Shown here: in pieces, positions 7,218 through 14,480 of the stretch
Layout: every line of letters starts with the position of its first letter
How positions within the stretch are numbered: the stretch's first letter is position 1
Source of the DNA: Pelotomaculum sp. UBA4789
GTDB taxonomy: Bacteria; Bacillota; Desulfotomaculia; Desulfotomaculales; Pelotomaculaceae
Reading direction: 5' to 3'
NCBI GenBank assembly: GCA_002402945.1
Contig: DHGV01000019.1
Span: 1 to 21,284, forward strand
DNA: 21,284 nucleotides
Notes under the pieces: generated by a model
Seen by the model: the letters and a program-made list of their open reading frames with translations, nothing else
Told to the model about the DNA's origin: nothing
Databases searched by the model: none
Program-made: the position numbers and the translations under genes

Positions 7218-8060
7218 TTAGTATTCAGGAGGCATCTCTTTTAGCTGCGCCAGGCTAAAGACCGGTCCGTCAACGCAGATAAACTTGGAACCTACGTTGC
7301 AGCGGCCGCACTTGCCGAGGCAGCACTTCATCCTCATCTCCAGGGTGGTGATGATCTGTTCATCTTTAAAGCCCAGCTTTTCCATAACCGCCAGCCCCAG
7401 CTTGATCAGGATCGGCGGTCCGGCGAGAATGACAATTTTGTTTTCCGGAGTAGGCGCCACTTCCTCAATAAAAGGCGGTACAAAGCCCACGTGGCCGTTC
7501 CAGCCTTCTTCCGGGCGGTCAATAGTGGTGTAAATTTTTGTATTTTGAATTGCCGGCCAGCGCTCGGCCAGGTCGCTCTTAAACAACACATCGTCCATTG
7601 AGCGCGCTCCGTATAGTATCTCTACCCTGCCGTAATCGCTCCTGTATTGATCAGAAAGGACATAGTCGATCAGGGAGCGGATGGGAGCAAGCGCGGAACC
7701 GCCGCCGATGAAAAATAGGTCCTTGCCTTTCATCATTTCGTATGGGAACCCGTTGCCGTAAGGGCCGCGCACACCGATCTTTTGACCTACTTCCATCTGG
7801 TGCAGGACGCTTGTCAACCGGCCGACTCTTCTGACGCAAAATTCAAGGAATTTACCCCTGGTCGGCGATGAGGTAATGGAGATAGTAGATTCACCCTCGC
7901 CAAATGCCGACAGCATACAGACCTGTCCCGGCTGGTTGCCAAAATTCTCCATGATTTCAGGATCATCAAACACTACTGTGAAAGTTTTTGTGTCGCCGGC
8001 TTCAACGTCAATTTTGGTTATGGTCGCCGGATATGGCGTCAGAGCAGTAGGATTAGGCAT
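7218..8060 (-). CDS. floxA: FAD/NAD(P)-binding oxidoreductase subunit (FloxA-like)
   Basis: A 280-residue ferredoxin-NADP reductase-fold protein related to sulfite reductase subunit AsrB, hydrogenase subunit HydG and PyrK. The FAD domain comes first (ISITSSPT about residue 60, then VRGPYGNGFP), then the nicotinamide domain (FIGGGSALAPIRSLI). At the C-terminus C246/C247, C251, C254 and C262 form a PyrK-type [2Fe-2S] site. In Desulfovibrio vulgaris FloxA is the proposed NADH-oxidising entry point of the FloxABCD-HdrABC complex; the same role is inferred here. The AAGGAGG ribosome site lies inside floxB, which it overlaps by 8 bases. It is the last gene before the operon terminator. The substrate (NADH or NADPH) cannot be told from sequence. 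Confidence 0.88.
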   Translation of the reverse strand: MPNPTALTPYPATITKIDVEAGDTKTFTVVFDDPEIMENFGNQPGQVCMLSAFGEGESTISITSSPTRGKFLEFCVRRVGRLTSVLHQMEVGQKIGVRGPYGNGFPYEMMKGKDLFFIGGGSALAPIRSLIDYVLSDQYRSDYGRVEILYGARSMDDVLFKSDLAERWPAIQNTKIYTTIDRPEEGWNGHVGFVPPFIEEVAPTPENKIVILAGPPILIKLGLAVMEKLGFKDEQIITTLEMRMKCCLGKCGRCNVGSKFICVDGPVFSLAQLKEMPPEY

Positions 8061-9096
8061 TCTGCGCCACCTCCTTCAAGTCGTTGATAATTTTGGTGAT
8101 GTCGATATTGACCGGGCACTTGATGACACACCGGCCGCATCCCACGCAACCGACCATGTTATAACGGTCGAGGTGGTATTTAATCTTATGCATGAAGCGG
8201 TTGCGAATCCGCTCTTTTCTGGTCGGGCGTGGGTTGTGTCCGCCGGCTTCAAGCGTATATTCCGGATACATGCAGGAGTCCCAGCAGCGGATACGGTCAC
8301 CGGTAAAATCACCGGTGGTGTAGTCGAAAATGTCAAAACAGTGACAGGTAGGACATACATAGGTGCAAATACCGCAGCTGATGCATTTCTTCTGGTCGTC
8401 ACCACTCCAGTAGGGCAGTTCAAAATTATTGTCCATCAGTTCCTTTACGCCGGTCAGATCAACCTTCCTGACAAACTCGCCGGACAATTTTTTCGCCAGC
8501 TCATCCTTGTCTTTTGCCAGCTGTGCCGTATCCTGCTTGGCAAAAATCTGGCTGTACGCATCTACCAGAGCCTGGCCCTTTTCTGTAATAACTTCTACAT
8601 AATATTTGTCACCGATCTCGGTTAACAATAAATCTGAACCTGTTATGTCACACGGCCCGCCTCCCATGGCATAGCAGAAGCAGGTGCTGAGAACCTTTGT
8701 ACAGCTCAGACCGATGATTATTGAGTTTTCACGCTTGCTGGAGTAGTACTCGTCACCAAACTTTACTCCTTCGAATACCGGATCAAACGTTAGAACAGCC
8801 TTGATGTCGCAGGGGCGGGCTCCGAAGAGTACAGTTTTTTGCGCCCCCTCTGGTTTGTTGATCTCCAGGCTATCTCCAGTGTACATATAAGAAAACGTTT
8901 TTTCATTCTGCGGCAAGAAACATCCTTTTGGAGAAATATCCGAATTGTTATAGTCTAACAGGACATCCTGCGCGCCGGATACCCTTCTGAACAGAGTCAT
9001 TGTTTCATCCTTTACCGGCGCGAACAGATTGTAATCCTTCGCCAGTTTATCCAGTAATTCAGAAATTTGTCCTTTGTTTACAACTCTTGATTCCAT
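8053..9096 (-). CDS. floxB: 4Fe-4S electron-transfer subunit, AsrA/HydB type (FloxB-like)
   Basis: A 347-residue iron-sulfur protein of the AsrA/HydB family. The N-terminal half has the family's GARPCDIKAV and LSCTKVLSTCFC stretches. Two ferredoxin-type clusters follow: CISCGICTYVCPTC (about 238-251) and CVGCGRCVIKCP (C317, C320, C323, C327). No signal peptide or membrane segment is present, so the complex is cytoplasmic. It probably relays electrons between FloxA and the FloxC/MvhD-HdrA side; this is inferred from the D. vulgaris Flox system. AAAGGAGGTG precedes the ATG by 6 bases. The gap to floxC is 14 bases and the overlap with floxA is 8, so expression is tightly coupled. Confidence 0.87.
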   Translation of the reverse strand: MESRVVNKGQISELLDKLAKDYNLFAPVKDETMTLFRRVSGAQDVLLDYNNSDISPKGCFLPQNEKTFSYMYTGDSLEINKPEGAQKTVLFGARPCDIKAVLTFDPVFEGVKFGDEYYSSKRENSIIIGLSCTKVLSTCFCYAMGGGPCDITGSDLLLTEIGDKYYVEVITEKGQALVDAYSQIFAKQDTAQLAKDKDELAKKLSGEFVRKVDLTGVKELMDNNFELPYWSGDDQKKCISCGICTYVCPTCHCFDIFDYTTGDFTGDRIRCWDSCMYPEYTLEAGGHNPRPTRKERIRNRFMHKIKYHLDRYNMVGCVGCGRCVIKCPVNIDITKIINDLKEVAQNA

Positions 9097-9110
9097 CTCA
9101 GCACCTCCTT

Positions 9111-10073
9111 TTACATAAACTCCTCAGGATCACCAGGCGAGAATCCTCCCAGCGGCGAGATCAAACCTGGTTCTGTGCCTGGCGTGGGAGAATTAAACAA
9201 GTCACCAAGATCTTTGTGAATCTTAACATTCAGCTTGCGCAGCGGAATATCCATCGGGCAGACCCGGTCACATTCCCCGCAGTCAACGCATCGTCCGGCT
9301 ACGTGAAAAGCTCTTGTAATATGGAAGGCCGTGTTCTCAGATAGGTTTGTCCTCTTGGAGACCCACATAGGCATCATTTGGTCGAAGACACAGACCTCGC
9401 AGGTGCAGACAGAGCATACATTGCGGCAGGCGTAACAGCGCAGGCAGCGTGTGAACTGTTTGTCCCAGTATGCGCTTTTCTCATTTACTGCCAACTTCTC
9501 TAAATCCTGCACTTCAGCAAATCTTTCCTCGTAATTCTTAACAGGAAGCTCTTTGCCGATGGTGATATCGGATATGACCGGATTCGGATTTTCACAAACC
9601 AGGCATCTATGCAGCAAGTAGTCTTTTTTGCTGAAACTATAGTCGCCCGAGTCTGTTTTTACAGTATAGCTGTCACCATTATCAACAACTTCTTTTAATG
9701 TCGAACCTGGTTTAATTTCGGCAGATACTTTCTGCCATTCAAGCTGGCCGGGACAGGGTACTCCGATTACCACCACTTTTTCACGTAAAATCTGGTTATC
9801 ATCCAGCAGTCTGTTCACCGACCTGGCATCGCACCCTTTTACCACAACGGCGGTGCCGCCCGGCGCGTTATTGTAATCACTCAAATATTTTGCCAGATTA
9901 TTGGCGCAGAACGGTCCCCAGGTCAGTGCGGATACACCTTCGGGGCTATCGATGAAAACTGGTGTATTCCGGGCCAACTCCGTTCCTTGGCCAAAACCGA
10001 TTACCAGATCAACTTTTTTCTCCTCCAGGAGCTTTTTAGCCTGCTCCTGGAGCTGTTGAGCAAGATTCATCAT
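9111..10073 (-). CDS. floxC: 4Fe-4S protein (FloxC-like)
   Basis: A 320-residue iron-sulfur protein. The N-terminal half resembles the FrhB/FdhB-like fold (WGPFCANNLAKYL, VVKGCDARSVNRLL, VVVIGVPCPG) and could hold a flavin or cluster. The C-terminal part has a Cys-rich run (CLRCYACRNVCSVCTCEVC) and a standard ferredoxin motif (C262, C265, C268, C272, CVDCGECDRVCP). By position between mvhD and floxB it corresponds to FloxC of D. vulgaris, but the residue-level family is less certain than for its neighbours. Its ATGATG start overlaps the tandem UGA UGA stop of mvhD, so the two are coupled. Codons 7-16 form a 10-bp hairpin (10023-10052), reported as a finding. The tail past 272 is Pro/Gly-rich and probably disordered. 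Confidence 0.82.
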   Translation of the reverse strand: MMNLAQQLQEQAKKLLEEKKVDLVIGFGQGTELARNTPVFIDSPEGVSALTWGPFCANNLAKYLSDYNNAPGGTAVVVKGCDARSVNRLLDDNQILREKVVVIGVPCPGQLEWQKVSAEIKPGSTLKEVVDNGDSYTVKTDSGDYSFSKKDYLLHRCLVCENPNPVISDITIGKELPVKNYEERFAEVQDLEKLAVNEKSAYWDKQFTRCLRCYACRNVCSVCTCEVCVFDQMMPMWVSKRTNLSENTAFHITRAFHVAGRCVDCGECDRVCPMDIPLRKLNVKIHKDLGDLFNSPTPGTEPGLISPLGGFSPGDPEEFM

Positions 10074-10516
10074 ATGATATCATCCCTCATCTTTTTATTG
10101 GGACCCAGGGATTTGATTGTTTCTGTCATTTCCTTTACCGTGGTGGTAAATTTAGCCCCTTCAGATCCGGATATCCAGCGCGCCTTAAAGCGGCCAGGTT
10201 CAAAGCCTACATACTCGAGAAGCCGCTTAAACAACAGGAACCGTCTCCGTGTAAAGTAGTTGCCACTAGAATAGTGGCAGTCCCCCGGGTGTCACCCTGA
10301 AACCAATACACCATCCGCACCTTTTTGGAATGCTCTTAAAACAAAAGCAGGATTAACCCGGCCTGAACAAGGTACGCGAATCAATCTCATATTAGCGGGA
10401 TATTTCATCCTGCCTCCACCGGCCATGTCTGCGCCGGCGTAACTGCACCAGTTGCAGGTAAATCCAATTATCTTGGGTTGAAATTCAGTTGACTGTGCTT
10501 CATTTGTTATTGACAC
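10070..10516 (-). CDS. mvhD: MvhD/FloxD [2Fe-2S] subunit, selenoprotein with in-frame UGA at codon 75
   Basis: The 148-residue delta subunit of F420-non-reducing hydrogenase (MvhD/VhuD/FloxD family), which docks on HdrA and passes electrons to it through a [2Fe-2S] cluster. Cluster ligands are CNWC (C21, C24), PC (C50), residue 75 and C80. Codon 75 is UGA (10294-10292). The frame then continues unshifted as HPGDCHYSSGNYFTRRR, matching the family's GCHPGDCHY motif, and on to a normal C-terminus (ISGSEGAKF, IKSLGP). UGA therefore replaces the conserved Cys, as in the known selenoprotein VhuD of methanococci. An 8-bp hairpin lies 20 bases after the UGA loop-wise. The start is GTG, with GGAGGTG 8 bases upstream inside hdrA, which it overlaps by 10 bases. 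It ends at tandem UGA UGA within the floxC start. A conventional caller will truncate it to 74 residues. Confidence 0.9.
10261..10279 (-). promoter_or_regulatory. SECIS-like hairpin of mvhD (selenocysteine insertion)
   Basis: Coding-strand hairpin TGCCACTA-TTC-TAGTGGCA: 8 perfect pairs, 3-base loop, beginning 12 bases after the UGA with the loop 20 bases after it. This is within the 16-37 base window described for bacterial SECIS elements. The loop lacks the usual G in its first two positions, so the exact SelB contact is less certain. Confidence 0.6.
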
Positions 10517-12489
10517 AGAGTATCCACCTCCGCAAGCACTTGTTGGTTAGTGAATCCCTTCAGGTTTGCCGCTCCAGCCCGGCAGGCAACAGTGCAGTTG
10601 CCGCAGCCCTGGCAAAGACCGGTATTAACTTCCGCTACAATCCGATCTACCGGTTTCCCGTCAATTCTTTCTGTTATGGTCTTCGCCGAAATGGCCTTGT
10701 AAGGGCAAACCTCTTTGCACACCAGGCAACCGGAGCATAGCTTTTCGTCAACCTGGCAAATCATCGGGTCGGTGGCCAGTTCATCATTGGAAAGCAGTGC
10801 GCAGACTTTAACAGCCGCGCCGCTGGCCTGTGAAACCGTATCCGGAATGTCTTTCGGTCCCTGGCAGACGCCTGCTAAAAACAGGCCGCCTGTCATAGTT
10901 TCCACAGGTCTGAGTTTTGGGTGCGCCTCCTGGAACCACCCGTCCTTGTCTGTCGGGCATCCAACCAGCTGGGCAATTTTATCTGCGCCTTCACTCGGCA
11001 CCATCGCAGATGCCAGCACAACCAGGTCAGCCTCAACTTCTACCGGCCTGCCCAGCAGGGTGTCGGCTCCCACAACTATCAGCTTTTCACCTGATTGGTA
11101 TATTTTAGAAACCCTACCCCTGATATACTGCGCGCCTTCCTCAACTGTGCGCCTGTAAAACTCATCATAAGCCTTACCAGGTGTACGCACGTCCATATAG
11201 AATACGTACGCGCTGGAATCACTGATCTTATCCAGTACCTGGTGGGCGTGCTTAGCTGTATACATGCAGCAGGCCCTGGAGCAATAAGTTTTTCCCTTGG
11301 CCTCGTCTCTTGAGCCTACACACTTGATGAATACAACAACTTTAGGTTCCTTCCCGTCTGAAGGACGGACGATTTTGCCGCCGGTAAGCCCTCCGGCGTT
11401 TGACATGCGTTCAAAATGAAGTCCTGTGATCACATCCGGGTAGCGGCCATAACCATACTCCCCGTATACTTCATCCCATTTAAACTGGTCAAAGCCGGTA
11501 GCCATGACGATGGCGCCCACTTTTTCCTCAATAATTTCTTCTTTCTGGTCAAAATCAACGGCGCCAGTAGGGCAAATCTTTTTACAGACACCGCATTTCC
11601 CGGTTTTTAAGAAACGGCAGTTTTCCGCATCTATTATCGGTTTGCCTGGTACTGCCTGTGGGAAGTTGATATATATACATTTTCTTTTGCCGATACCGAG
11701 GTCGTATTCACTAGTCACCTTGGTGGGACATTTTTCCGTGCAGGTACCGCACCCGGTGCATTTAACATGATCCACATAGCGCGGTTTTTGTTTAATAGTA
11801 ACCTCAAAATTGCCGATGTAACCTTTGACATCTGTTACTTCAGAATAAGTCATCAGCTTAATGTTAGGATGCTGCGCCGCAGCAACCATCTTTGGTGTGC
11901 TTATTCAGGCAGAGCAGTCGAGGGTCGGGAAAGTCTTGTCCAACATGGCCATCTTACCGCCAATGGTTGGTTCTCTCTCGACCAGAATTACCTGGTGGCC
12001 GTTATCAGCTATATCAATAGCCACCTGCATGCCCGCAATTCCGCCGCCAATAACCAGTGCCTTCTTAGTGACCGGGATGTGCGACTCAAACAGCGGTTCC
12101 ACCTTGGATACTTTAGCCAATGCCCTCCTGATCAGCGCAATGGCTTTCTTTGTGGCGCCTTCCTTGTCATCTGAGTGGACCCAGGTGCACTGTTCACGGA
12201 TATTAGCCATTTCAAACATGTAAGGGTTCAGGCCAGCTGTGACCAGTGTTTTGCGGAAGGTCGGTTCATGCAGCCTTGGTGTACATGAGGCAACGACCAC
12301 CCTGTCCAGGTTGTGTTCCTTTACAGCTTTGACAATTGTATCCTGGCCAGGCTCCGAACACATATATTTGTAGTCAGTGGCGAAAACTACTCCCGGAAAT
12401 TTACTCGCTTCCTGGACGACTTTCGGAACATCAATAACTCCTCCGATGTTAGAGCCGCACCAGCAAACGAAAAGACCAATCCTTTTCAT
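10507..12489 (-). CDS. hdrA: HdrA flavin/iron-sulfur subunit, selenoprotein with in-frame UGA at codon 195
   Basis: A 660-residue HdrA, the FAD subunit of heterodisulfide reductase-type complexes, the site of electron bifurcation in methanogens. Order: N-terminal Cys-containing domain (C9, C11, C44), thioredoxin-reductase-like FAD domain (GGGIAG 148-153), an inserted ferredoxin domain (C244/247/250/254 and C291/299/302/306), the unusual C390, C403, C407, C408 set, and a C-terminal ferredoxin domain (C585/588/591/595 and C626/629/632/636). Codon 195 is UGA (11907-11905). The frame continues unshifted as ISTPKMVAAAQHPNI, so DCSA-U-ISTPKM replaces the family's DCSACxxTPKM. A good SECIS hairpin follows. 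Sec-containing HdrA is known in methanococci and some bacteria. A conventional caller would report two fragments of 194 and 460 residues. GGGAG lies 9 bases before the ATG. Confidence 0.95.
10525..10531 (-). promoter_or_regulatory. Ribosome binding site fixing the mvhD GTG start
   Basis: GGAGGTG within the 3' end of hdrA, 8 bases before the GTG at 10516. It is the reason for choosing this start, which overlaps the hdrA stop codon. Confidence 0.8.
11867..11887 (-). promoter_or_regulatory. Bacterial SECIS element of hdrA
   Basis: Within the coding sequence just after the UGA: GG, one U-U mismatch, TGCTGC, loop GGC, GCAGCA, CC. That is 8 pairs, with the apical loop starting 26 bases after the UGA and beginning with G. 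Distance, loop size (3) and G in the loop all agree with the bacterial SECIS consensus. A smaller hairpin (AGCA..TGCT, 11881-11901) overlaps it and could compete. Confidence 0.8.
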
Positions 12490-12515
12490 ATTCCATCGCT
12501 CCCGTAAGGAATTAA

Positions 12516-13376
12516 TTAGCCAACCAGGCTCAAAACTTTTTGGGTATCGGTAAAGTGTGTTTTAAGCCCGAGTTCGTCCGGACTCAGCCCCATTGCCAAA
12601 CCTAAGAGCTCAGTAAAATAAAATACCGGAATATCATATGAAGTACCAAGCTTTTTATTAACATTTTTTTGATGCCAGTCAATATTAAGATGACAGAATG
12701 GGCAGGCCACAACAAAACAGTCAGCGCCGCTCTCAACCGCAGCTTTAATAATTTTATTTATCAGTCTCACAGCGATATCCAGATTGGAAATACCCAATGA
12801 TGCGCCGCAGCACTCGGTTTTATGAGCCCAGTCCAGAGCCTCAGCCCCTGCCAGGGTCATAAGATTATCCATAAACATGGGTTTTTCCGGATCGTCAAAT
12901 CCAGTAATTTTTTGTGGTCTGACCAGCAGACATCCGTAATATGCTGCAACCTTCAAGCCTGTTAAAGGCTTGACTATTTGAGCTTTTATTGTTTCCGGAT
13001 CCACTGTCCCTACCGCTTCAACCAGTGATTTGACTTTAAGCGTGCCATTGTATGGTTTGCTGATAATCTTGTTGACCTTTTCCCTTATCCCAGCATCTTC
13101 TGCCATTTTATGATTCGCATGTGCCAGCTGTTGGTAACAGGCGGCACACCCTGTTGTCACATCCATGCCCATCTCTTCCGCTATGCCAAGGCTGCGTGCC
13201 GGCAGGGCTACATTCAGCAAGTGGCTTTTGCCGTGCGACGCTGTGGCGCCGCAGCAGCTCCAGTCAGGGATTGTGACCAGTTCCATGCCAAGCTTTTTAG
13301 CTACCGCCTGGGTTGAAGACTCGTATTCCTTGCCGGTACCGTGGTAACTGCATCCCGGAAAGTAAGCGTATTTCAT
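12516..13376 (-). CDS. hdrB: HdrB subunit, heterodisulfide reductase catalytic CCG-domain protein
   Basis: A 286-residue protein with two complete CCG domains, which hold the two non-cubane [4Fe-4S] clusters where methanogen HdrB splits the CoM-CoB disulfide. Domain 1: C9, C41-C42-G, C77, C80. Domain 2: C149, C189-C190-G, C225, C228. All positions of the C-x(n)-CC-x(n)-CxxC pattern are filled, so the active site should be intact. Bacteria lack CoM/CoB, so the physiological disulfide or other acceptor is unknown; DsrC has been proposed in sulfate reducers, but no dsrC is in the window. Its ATG overlaps the hdrC stop by 4 bases (ATGA), and hdrA follows after 26 bases. The upstream start choice is unambiguous. 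Confidence 0.94.
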   Translation of the reverse strand: MKYAYFPGCSYHGTGKEYESSTQAVAKKLGMELVTIPDWSCCGATASHGKSHLLNVALPARSLGIAEEMGMDVTTGCAACYQQLAHANHKMAEDAGIREKVNKIISKPYNGTLKVKSLVEAVGTVDPETIKAQIVKPLTGLKVAAYYGCLLVRPQKITGFDDPEKPMFMDNLMTLAGAEALDWAHKTECCGASLGISNLDIAVRLINKIIKAAVESGADCFVVACPFCHLNIDWHQKNVNKKLGTSYDIPVFYFTELLGLAMGLSPDELGLKTHFTDTQKVLSLVG

Positions 13377-13954
13377 TTCACACCACCTTCCATCTTGCGC
13401 ACTTCATCAAATATACGGGCAACTTCCGCCGCGCCCTGTATTTTTGACGGCATAAGCTGGAGTTTGCCTTTCTGGAACATAGGCATGCCCATGTCCGCGC
13501 CGTTGAAAAGCTTTCCGCTTTTTAAGTTGTTTTGAAGTACTAAACCGACTTCATAGGTCCGTCCGTAACTTTTAACGGTACTCAGCAGCGCATTGTACAT
13601 TGTCTCTACATATTTAGCTTTACCAGCAGGCGTGGCGCCGCTTTTCCCTGCCATGATCCGAAGTGTATCCATCACATGAGTAATTTCCACTTCGCATGGG
13701 CAGCGGGTTGAACACGTGTGACAGGTAGAGCAGATCCAGATCGTATTGCTCTTCAGCAATTCGTCTTTCATGCCGAGCTGGACCATGCGGATGACCTGTT
13801 GCGGCGGGTAATCCATAGCGAAAGCTACCGGGCACCCAGCGGTGCACTTACCGCACTGGTAGCATTTTTGCACAGGCTGCCCGCTTTCCAAGCCTACTTC
13901 TTTAATAAAATCCGCATTTTTTTCAATCGACTGATTAACTTTAATTAGCTCCAT
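13373..13954 (-). CDS. hdrC: HdrC 4Fe-4S subunit of heterodisulfide reductase-like complex
   Basis: A 193-residue electron-transfer protein with two ferredoxin-type clusters: CYQCGKCTAGCP (C31, C34, C37, C41) and CSTCHTCSTRCP (C75, C78, C81, C85), the spacing of HdrC. It carries electrons from HdrA to the CCG clusters of HdrB. No transmembrane segment is present, so this is the soluble HdrABC type, not HdrDE. GAGGGG precedes the ATG by about 7 bases. It is the first gene of the hdr-flox operon, behind a 230-base leader with a good promoter, and its UGA stop overlaps the hdrB start. Confidence 0.93.
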   Translation of the reverse strand: MELIKVNQSIEKNADFIKEVGLESGQPVQKCYQCGKCTAGCPVAFAMDYPPQQVIRMVQLGMKDELLKSNTIWICSTCHTCSTRCPCEVEITHVMDTLRIMAGKSGATPAGKAKYVETMYNALLSTVKSYGRTYEVGLVLQNNLKSGKLFNGADMGMPMFQKGKLQLMPSKIQGAAEVARIFDEVRKMEGGVK

Positions 13955-14041
13955 AACAGACCCCTCTTTGCAGAAAATCTTAAACGAAAGGGCAGATCTT
14001 CACTCAATCACTTCTGACGCATTAACTATATATAGTTTTTT

Positions 14042-14059
14042 ATGTGATATCCTTCACCT
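14042..14059. promoter_or_regulatory. Possible Rex (NADH-sensing repressor) operator
   Basis: GTGA-N6-TCAC (14044-14057) has the core symmetry of the Rex consensus TTGTGAAATATTTCACAA; 12 of 18 positions match, with the core eight perfect and the flanks poor. It lies downstream of both candidate hdrC promoters, a place where a repressor would block elongation. Rex control would suit an NADH-linked complex. The match is suggestive only. Confidence 0.35.
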
Positions 14060-14189
14060 GCCATTCTCCAAAGCGATAATTATAAACCAGGTAATTCAAC
14101 TTTCACGCTGTTAGAATAACAAAATGCCACTAGTGTAAACTTTATAATTTCAATAGGCTAACAACTCAAATTAATCAACGCCTGTAGAC

Positions 14190-14218
14190 ATTATAAAATT
14201 TTTATAGCTTTGTGTCTA
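14190..14218 (-). promoter_or_regulatory. Probable sigma-A promoter of the hdr-flox operon
   Basis: TAGACA (14218-14213) is followed after exactly 17 bases by a perfect TATAAT (14195-14190) on the minus strand. Transcription would begin near 14183, giving a leader of about 230 bases before hdrC. Confidence 0.65.
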
Positions 14219-14354
14219 GAGTAGTGTCCCCATTGAAAACCCTTTAGGTTAAGGTGTTACATCTGGCCAGAGGTCCCTAAAATCGTTACAATTATACTGC
14301 TCATCAATATAAATGTAAATTATTTTAGTCCTTTGAATAATCCATTTATCTTAT

Positions 14355-14385
14355 ATGTTAAACAAGCAGGCGATAAAAGCCTGCT
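14355..14385 (-). terminator. Probable terminator of dinG
   Basis: A 7-bp stem AGCAGGC/GCCTGCT (14379-14385 and 14365-14371) with a 7-base loop, followed on the minus strand by TTGTTTAAC. It lies about 100 bases after the dinG stop. The T-tract is imperfect. Confidence 0.5.
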
Positions 14386-14480
14386 GAAATGTATAAATTT
14401 ATTGTTTTAAATTGAAATACTGTAATGATGAGAATCTAATAAAACTTTTTAATTATAATAAAAGCAGGAATATCATCGCT

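Larger units (their letters stand above)
13955..14480. other. 526-base gene-free region between dinG and hdrC
   Basis: No supported gene on either strand. On the minus strand it holds, in order, a weak dinG terminator (14355-14385), a good promoter (14190-14218), a second weaker promoter (GTGAAA 14106-14101, 16 bases, TATAAT 14084-14079), a Rex-like inverted repeat (14042-14059) and a perfect 14-bp palindrome AACTATATATAGTT (14024-14037). The stretch 14221-14280 contains GTGTCCCC as in the queE-folE repeats but no clear element. Confidence 0.6.

Noticed and set aside
7876..8625. 249-residue open frame on the plus strand
   Set aside because: It is antisense to floxA and floxB, which have clear family motifs and ribosome sites. 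Its translation resembles no family.
10507..12489. hdrA as two separate genes or a frameshifted pseudogene
   Set aside because: Both pieces are in the same frame, only UGA intervenes, it is at a Cys position, and a SECIS hairpin follows. The second fragment has no ribosome site for a separate start at 11889.
14221..14280. Insertion sequence remnant (GTGTCCCC-containing stretch)
   Set aside because: It shares only about eight bases with the queE-folE repeats, and no terminal inverted repeats or transposase fragment are visible.
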